A stretch of 7,684 nucleotides of DNA from Acidobacteriota bacterium (GTDB lineage: Bacteria; Acidobacteriota; Terriglobia; Terriglobales; Acidobacteriaceae), in the NCBI GenBank assembly GCA_003224785.1, contig QHZV01000003.1:6368-14051 (forward strand), in the 5' to 3' direction. Shown piece by piece: positions 4,838 through 7,684 of this stretch (position 1 is its first letter; each line of letters opens with the position of its first letter). The position numbers were made by a program, and so were the translations under genes. A model generated the notes under the pieces. It searched no databases, was not told the DNA's origin, and saw only the letters and a list, made by a program, of their open reading frames with translations.

Positions 4838-6607
4838 TTGCCCGAGCTAAGTACATCCAGTATTGTTGGCGCAAAGTTGGTCTCTTTCGTGACATTTGGG
4901 CTTCGAAAAAAGTTCCCTGTCTTGCTACGGGTATTGGCGGAGTCGCGCCATTGCGCCGGGCCATTGGCGCTCATTGCCGGGCTCAGCCTTCTCTCACTGC
5001 CGCTCACCTTGCTCTATCCATTACCTCTAAAACTCGCGGTTGACGGCGTTCTTGGGAACCATCCTCCGCCCATGTTCTTGGCCGCGGTCATGTCGGCCCG
5101 TCATCCCAACAGCATTTTGTTTTGGGCCATCGCGCTGCTCCTTGCAATCGCAGTGCTGGTGAACCTGCAAGGCCTTGGAAGCTGGTGGCTACAAACTTAC
5201 ATTGGCGAGCGGCTCGTCTGGCATTTTCGAGCCAAGCTGCTCAATCACGTGCAGAGGGATTCCGTCTATCGAATTCAACATGACGCGCCGGCCATTCAGT
5301 ACGTCGTAATTCAAGGACTACTCCCACTGATAACCGCAGTGCTCGCCCTCATGGGGATGGTGTTTGTCACAATGCGGATTGATCCGGCACTAGCGTTAGT
5401 CTCCCTGGGGATCATTCCGTTGCTCCTAGGGCTGACTCTGGCCTGCAGTCAGTTCGTTCGGCTCCGCTCCAAGATGATCAAAGACCTGGACAGCAGTGCG
5501 ATGTCAGTGATTCAAGAAGTTCTCGGATGCATTCGCGTGATCAAAGCTTTCGGCCAAGAAGATCGCGAGCACGAGCGCTTCATCCGGCGCTCAAACCAGC
5601 GGGTTTCCGGACAGGTGAAGCTCGCGCTCTGGCAGGCAGTATTCAACATGCTGATCGGGCTCACGCTGGCGGGTGGGACCGCAGCCGCGCTTTACATCGG
5701 AGTCAAGCATGTAGGAAGCCAGACTCTGACCGTCGGCTCATTGCTCATCGTGATGGCCTACATCGCACAGATGTACCAGCCGCTTCAACTCCTGACCGGA
5801 AAAATAACCGATTTACAAAGTTGGATGATCAGCCTGGAGCGATGCTTCGTTCTGCTGCGGCAATCGCCCGAAATTTCTGAGAACCCGAGCGCACTCCCAA
5901 TCACACGCGCCAGAGGAGAGTTCGAATTCCGCAAGGTTTCATTCGGATACGCGGGAAGTGGTCGAGGCCTGAACAACATTTCCTTAAAAATTCCTGCGGG
6001 ATCACGCGTAGGAATCGTTGGCGCCACCGGAGCCGGTAAAACCACGTTGCTCAACTTGATCATGCGTTTTTACGATCCCACCGAAGGACAAGTGCTGCTT
6101 GACGGAGTCGATCTGCGCGACTATCGCATTGCCGATTTGCGGCGGCAGTTCGCGGTCGTGCTTCAAGAACCTGTGCTGTTTGACGCCAGCATCGCCGAAA
6201 ACATTGCCTATGGAAAACGAAATGCAACCGACGACGAGATCATGGCCGCAGCCCAGTCTGCTAGCGCCCACGAATTTATTTCAAATCTCGCGAACGCCTA
6301 CGAAACCAGCGCCGGCGAACGCGGTGTAGCTCTCTCCGGAGGCGAACGTCAGCGCATTTCTCTGGCACGCGCCTTCCTGCGAGACAGTCCAGTCCTCATT
6401 CTCGATGAACCCACCAGTTCCGTAGATACCAACACCGAAACTGCGATCCTCGCCGCAACCGCCACCCTCATGCAGGGTCGCACCACCTTTATGATTGCGC
6501 ACCGCCTGAACACTTTGCGCTGCTGCAATTTCATTCTTGTTCTCGAAAAGGGCCACCTCGCGGAAATCCGGGAGTCGGTTTCTGAGCTTTCTCACGCCGC
6601 TCTTTAG
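4838..6607 (+). CDS. ABC exporter half-transporter (membrane domain fused to ATPase)
   Basis: This type IV (MsbA/Atm1-like) exporter has one membrane domain followed by one nucleotide-binding domain, 589 residues, and is expected to act as a homodimer in the inner membrane. Hydrophobic segments lie at roughly 41-61, 93-115, 159-179, 183-203, 265-287 and 300-318. ATPase motifs are all present: Walker A GATGAGKTT at 395-403, Q-loop Gln443 in VLQEP, signature LSGGE at 499-503, Walker B LILDEP at 520-525 (Glu524 catalytic), D-loop SSVD and H-loop His555 (MIAHRL). LSGGE instead of LSGGQ is common in this subgroup. The TTG at 4838 is the first possible start after an in-frame TGA at 4790. It lacks a Shine-Dalgarno, and GTG at 4889 is an alternative. 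About 12 residues seem missing around 140/141, where relatives carry a 'LSLSYHD..GT' stretch. Neighbours suggest export of a lipid-linked or glycosylated compound; the substrate cannot be read from sequence. Confidence 0.92.
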   Translation: MPELSTSSIVGAKLVSFVTFGLRKKFPVLLRVLAESRHCAGPLALIAGLSLLSLPLTLLYPLPLKLAVDGVLGNHPPPMFLAAVMSARHPNSILFWAIALLLAIAVLVNLQGLGSWWLQTYIGERLVWHFRAKLLNHVQRDSVYRIQHDAPAIQYVVIQGLLPLITAVLALMGMVFVTMRIDPALALVSLGIIPLLLGLTLACSQFVRLRSKMIKDLDSSAMSVIQEVLGCIRVIKAFGQEDREHERFIRRSNQRVSGQVKLALWQAVFNMLIGLTLAGGTAAALYIGVKHVGSQTLTVGSLLIVMAYIAQMYQPLQLLTGKITDLQSWMISLERCFVLLRQSPEISENPSALPITRARGEFEFRKVSFGYAGSGRGLNNISLKIPAGSRVGIVGATGAGKTTLLNLIMRFYDPTEGQVLLDGVDLRDYRIADLRRQFAVVLQEPVLFDASIAENIAYGKRNATDDEIMAAAQSASAHEFISNLANAYETSAGERGVALSGGERQRISLARAFLRDSPVLILDEPTSSVDTNTETAILAATATLMQGRTTFMIAHRLNTLRCCNFILVLEKGHLAEIRESVSELSHAAL

Positions 6608-6672
6608 TTCCCACTGGAGTTAGATTTAATCCTGAGCAGCACGCCGCCGCTCATCCGCATCTTTGCTGCAGG
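6608..6672 (+). other. short gap between ABC exporter and glycosyltransferase genes
   Basis: The 65 bases contain no clear promoter or terminator hairpin, which fits co-transcription of the two genes. Only a weak AGG lies directly before the glycosyltransferase ATG. Confidence 0.4.
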
Positions 6673-7684
6673 TATGCGGCTCGTGATTTTTGGACTGACG
6701 GTGAGCTCTTCGTGGGGTAACGGCCACGCAACCCTGTGGCGCGGCCTTTGCAATGCGCTCGCAGAAACCGGCCATTCCATTACTTTCTTCGAAAAAGACG
6801 TCCCTTATTACCGCAACCATCGCGACCTGACCGCGCCACCCAACTACCGTCTCGAACTTTATTCCGAGTGGACGGAAGCCGAATCTTCAGCCCGTCGTAC
6901 ACTAGAAGCGTCCGATTGCGCCATCGTTACTTCATACTGTCCAGACGCGCGTGCCGCTTCAGACCTTGTTCTCGACGATCCAAAACTTTGCAGCGTCTTT
7001 TACGATCTCGATACTCCCGTGACTCTGAACAGCTTGAGCCGTAACGGGGATGTGGACTACATCCCAACCTATGGCCTCGGACCATTTGATCTCGTACTCA
7101 GTTACACCGGCGGCAAAGCACTCGATGAACTCAGCAGCAAACTGGGTGCTCGCCGCATAGCTCCTCTCTACGGCAGCGTGGATCCGGCAACTCACAAACG
7201 AGTAGCACCCCAAGCCAGTTTTGCATCAGATTTTTCTTACTTAGGAACGTACGCCCCCGATCGTCAACCTCAGGTCGAAGAACTTTTCCTGAAGCCCGCC
7301 GGCCAACTCTCGAGCAAGAAATTTTGTCTCGGAGGAGCGATGTATCCTCCTGATTTCCCATGGACACAAAACACATACTTCGTCCGCCATCTCGCTCCGT
7401 CAGAACATCCAGCCTTTTACTCCTCGTCGCGCCTGACTCTGAACGTGACTCGCACAGCCATGGCGCAAATGGGTTATTGCCCCTCCGGACGCCTGTTCGA
7501 GGCCGCTGCCTGTGGAACGCCAATCGTGAGCGACTGGTGGGACGGCATTGACCGCTTTTTTGAGCCCGGAAGGGAGATCCTGATTGCGGGCAGCTCTGAA
7601 GACGCGATTCGGGCCATCAATCTTCCTGACGGCGAACTGGAACACCTGTCTTCCGCATCTCAGCAGCGGGTGCTTGCCGAGCAT
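6673..7684 (+). CDS. CgeB-like GT-B glycosyltransferase, 3' end outside window
   Basis: A frame opens at ATG 6673 and is still open at the right edge, with 337 residues visible. It starts MRLVIFGLTVSSSWGNGHAT, the N-terminal Rossmann strand and glycine-rich loop of a GT-B fold enzyme. The C-terminal half carries YLGTYAPDRQPQVEELFL (189-206) and YCPSGRLFEAAACGTPIVSD (268-287), followed by WWDGIDRFFEPG. The latter block is the nucleotide-sugar-binding region of CgeB/Glyco_trans_1_2-type enzymes, with Glu276 in the expected place. Donor and acceptor are unknown. Family members are cytoplasmic or peripheral at the inner membrane. The start agrees with the family N-terminus, but the ribosome-binding site is poor (AGG only). 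It follows the ABC exporter gene by 65 bases, so a role in making the exported glycoconjugate is likely, as inference. The missing C-terminus is probably short, since such proteins are about 350-400 residues. Confidence 0.88.

Overview
The window reads as a stretch of ordinary bacterial chromosome with about 55-60 % GC by eye. An acidobacterium (Acidobacteriota) or close relative is the best guess. That guess rests on the CRTAC1/UnbV-type FG-GAP protein, frequent in that phylum, the short ProB, and the general look of the ABC-transporter and glycosyltransferase genes. No 16S or other decisive marker is present, so it remains an inference. I see no mobile element, CRISPR array or phage gene.

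Layout. (1) Positions 1-1336 (+): the 3' part of a gene for a secreted FG-GAP repeat protein ending in an ASPIC/UnbV domain. (2) 1337-1537: a convergent gap with a strong hairpin (1434-1468) and a doubtful 58-residue secreted-peptide ORF. (3) 1538-1624 (-): a complete tRNA-Leu(CAA) gene with encoded CCA, and a plausible promoter at 1649-1676. (4) 1849-3853 (+): proB-proA, the first two steps of proline synthesis. The genes are almost touching, and ProB lacks the C-terminal PUA domain. (5) 3854-4104: a gap with degenerate 15-bp tandem repeats and a hairpin that contains the next gene's Shine-Dalgarno sequence. (6) 4105-7684 (+): a HAD-superfamily hydrolase, a fused ABC exporter half-transporter, and a CgeB-like glycosyltransferase that runs off the right edge.

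How the genes work together. ProB phosphorylates glutamate and ProA reduces the labile product to glutamate semialdehyde; proC is not in this window. The HAD, ABC and glycosyltransferase genes lie close together in one direction and probably begin a locus that builds and exports a glycosylated molecule. Its product cannot be named from this sequence. This is the part most likely to belong to an under-described system.

The most notable oddities are two apparent in-frame internal losses, compared with my recollection of the families, in adjacent genes: about 25-30 residues in the HAD core before motif II, and about 12 residues in the ABC membrane domain. Both need an alignment to confirm.
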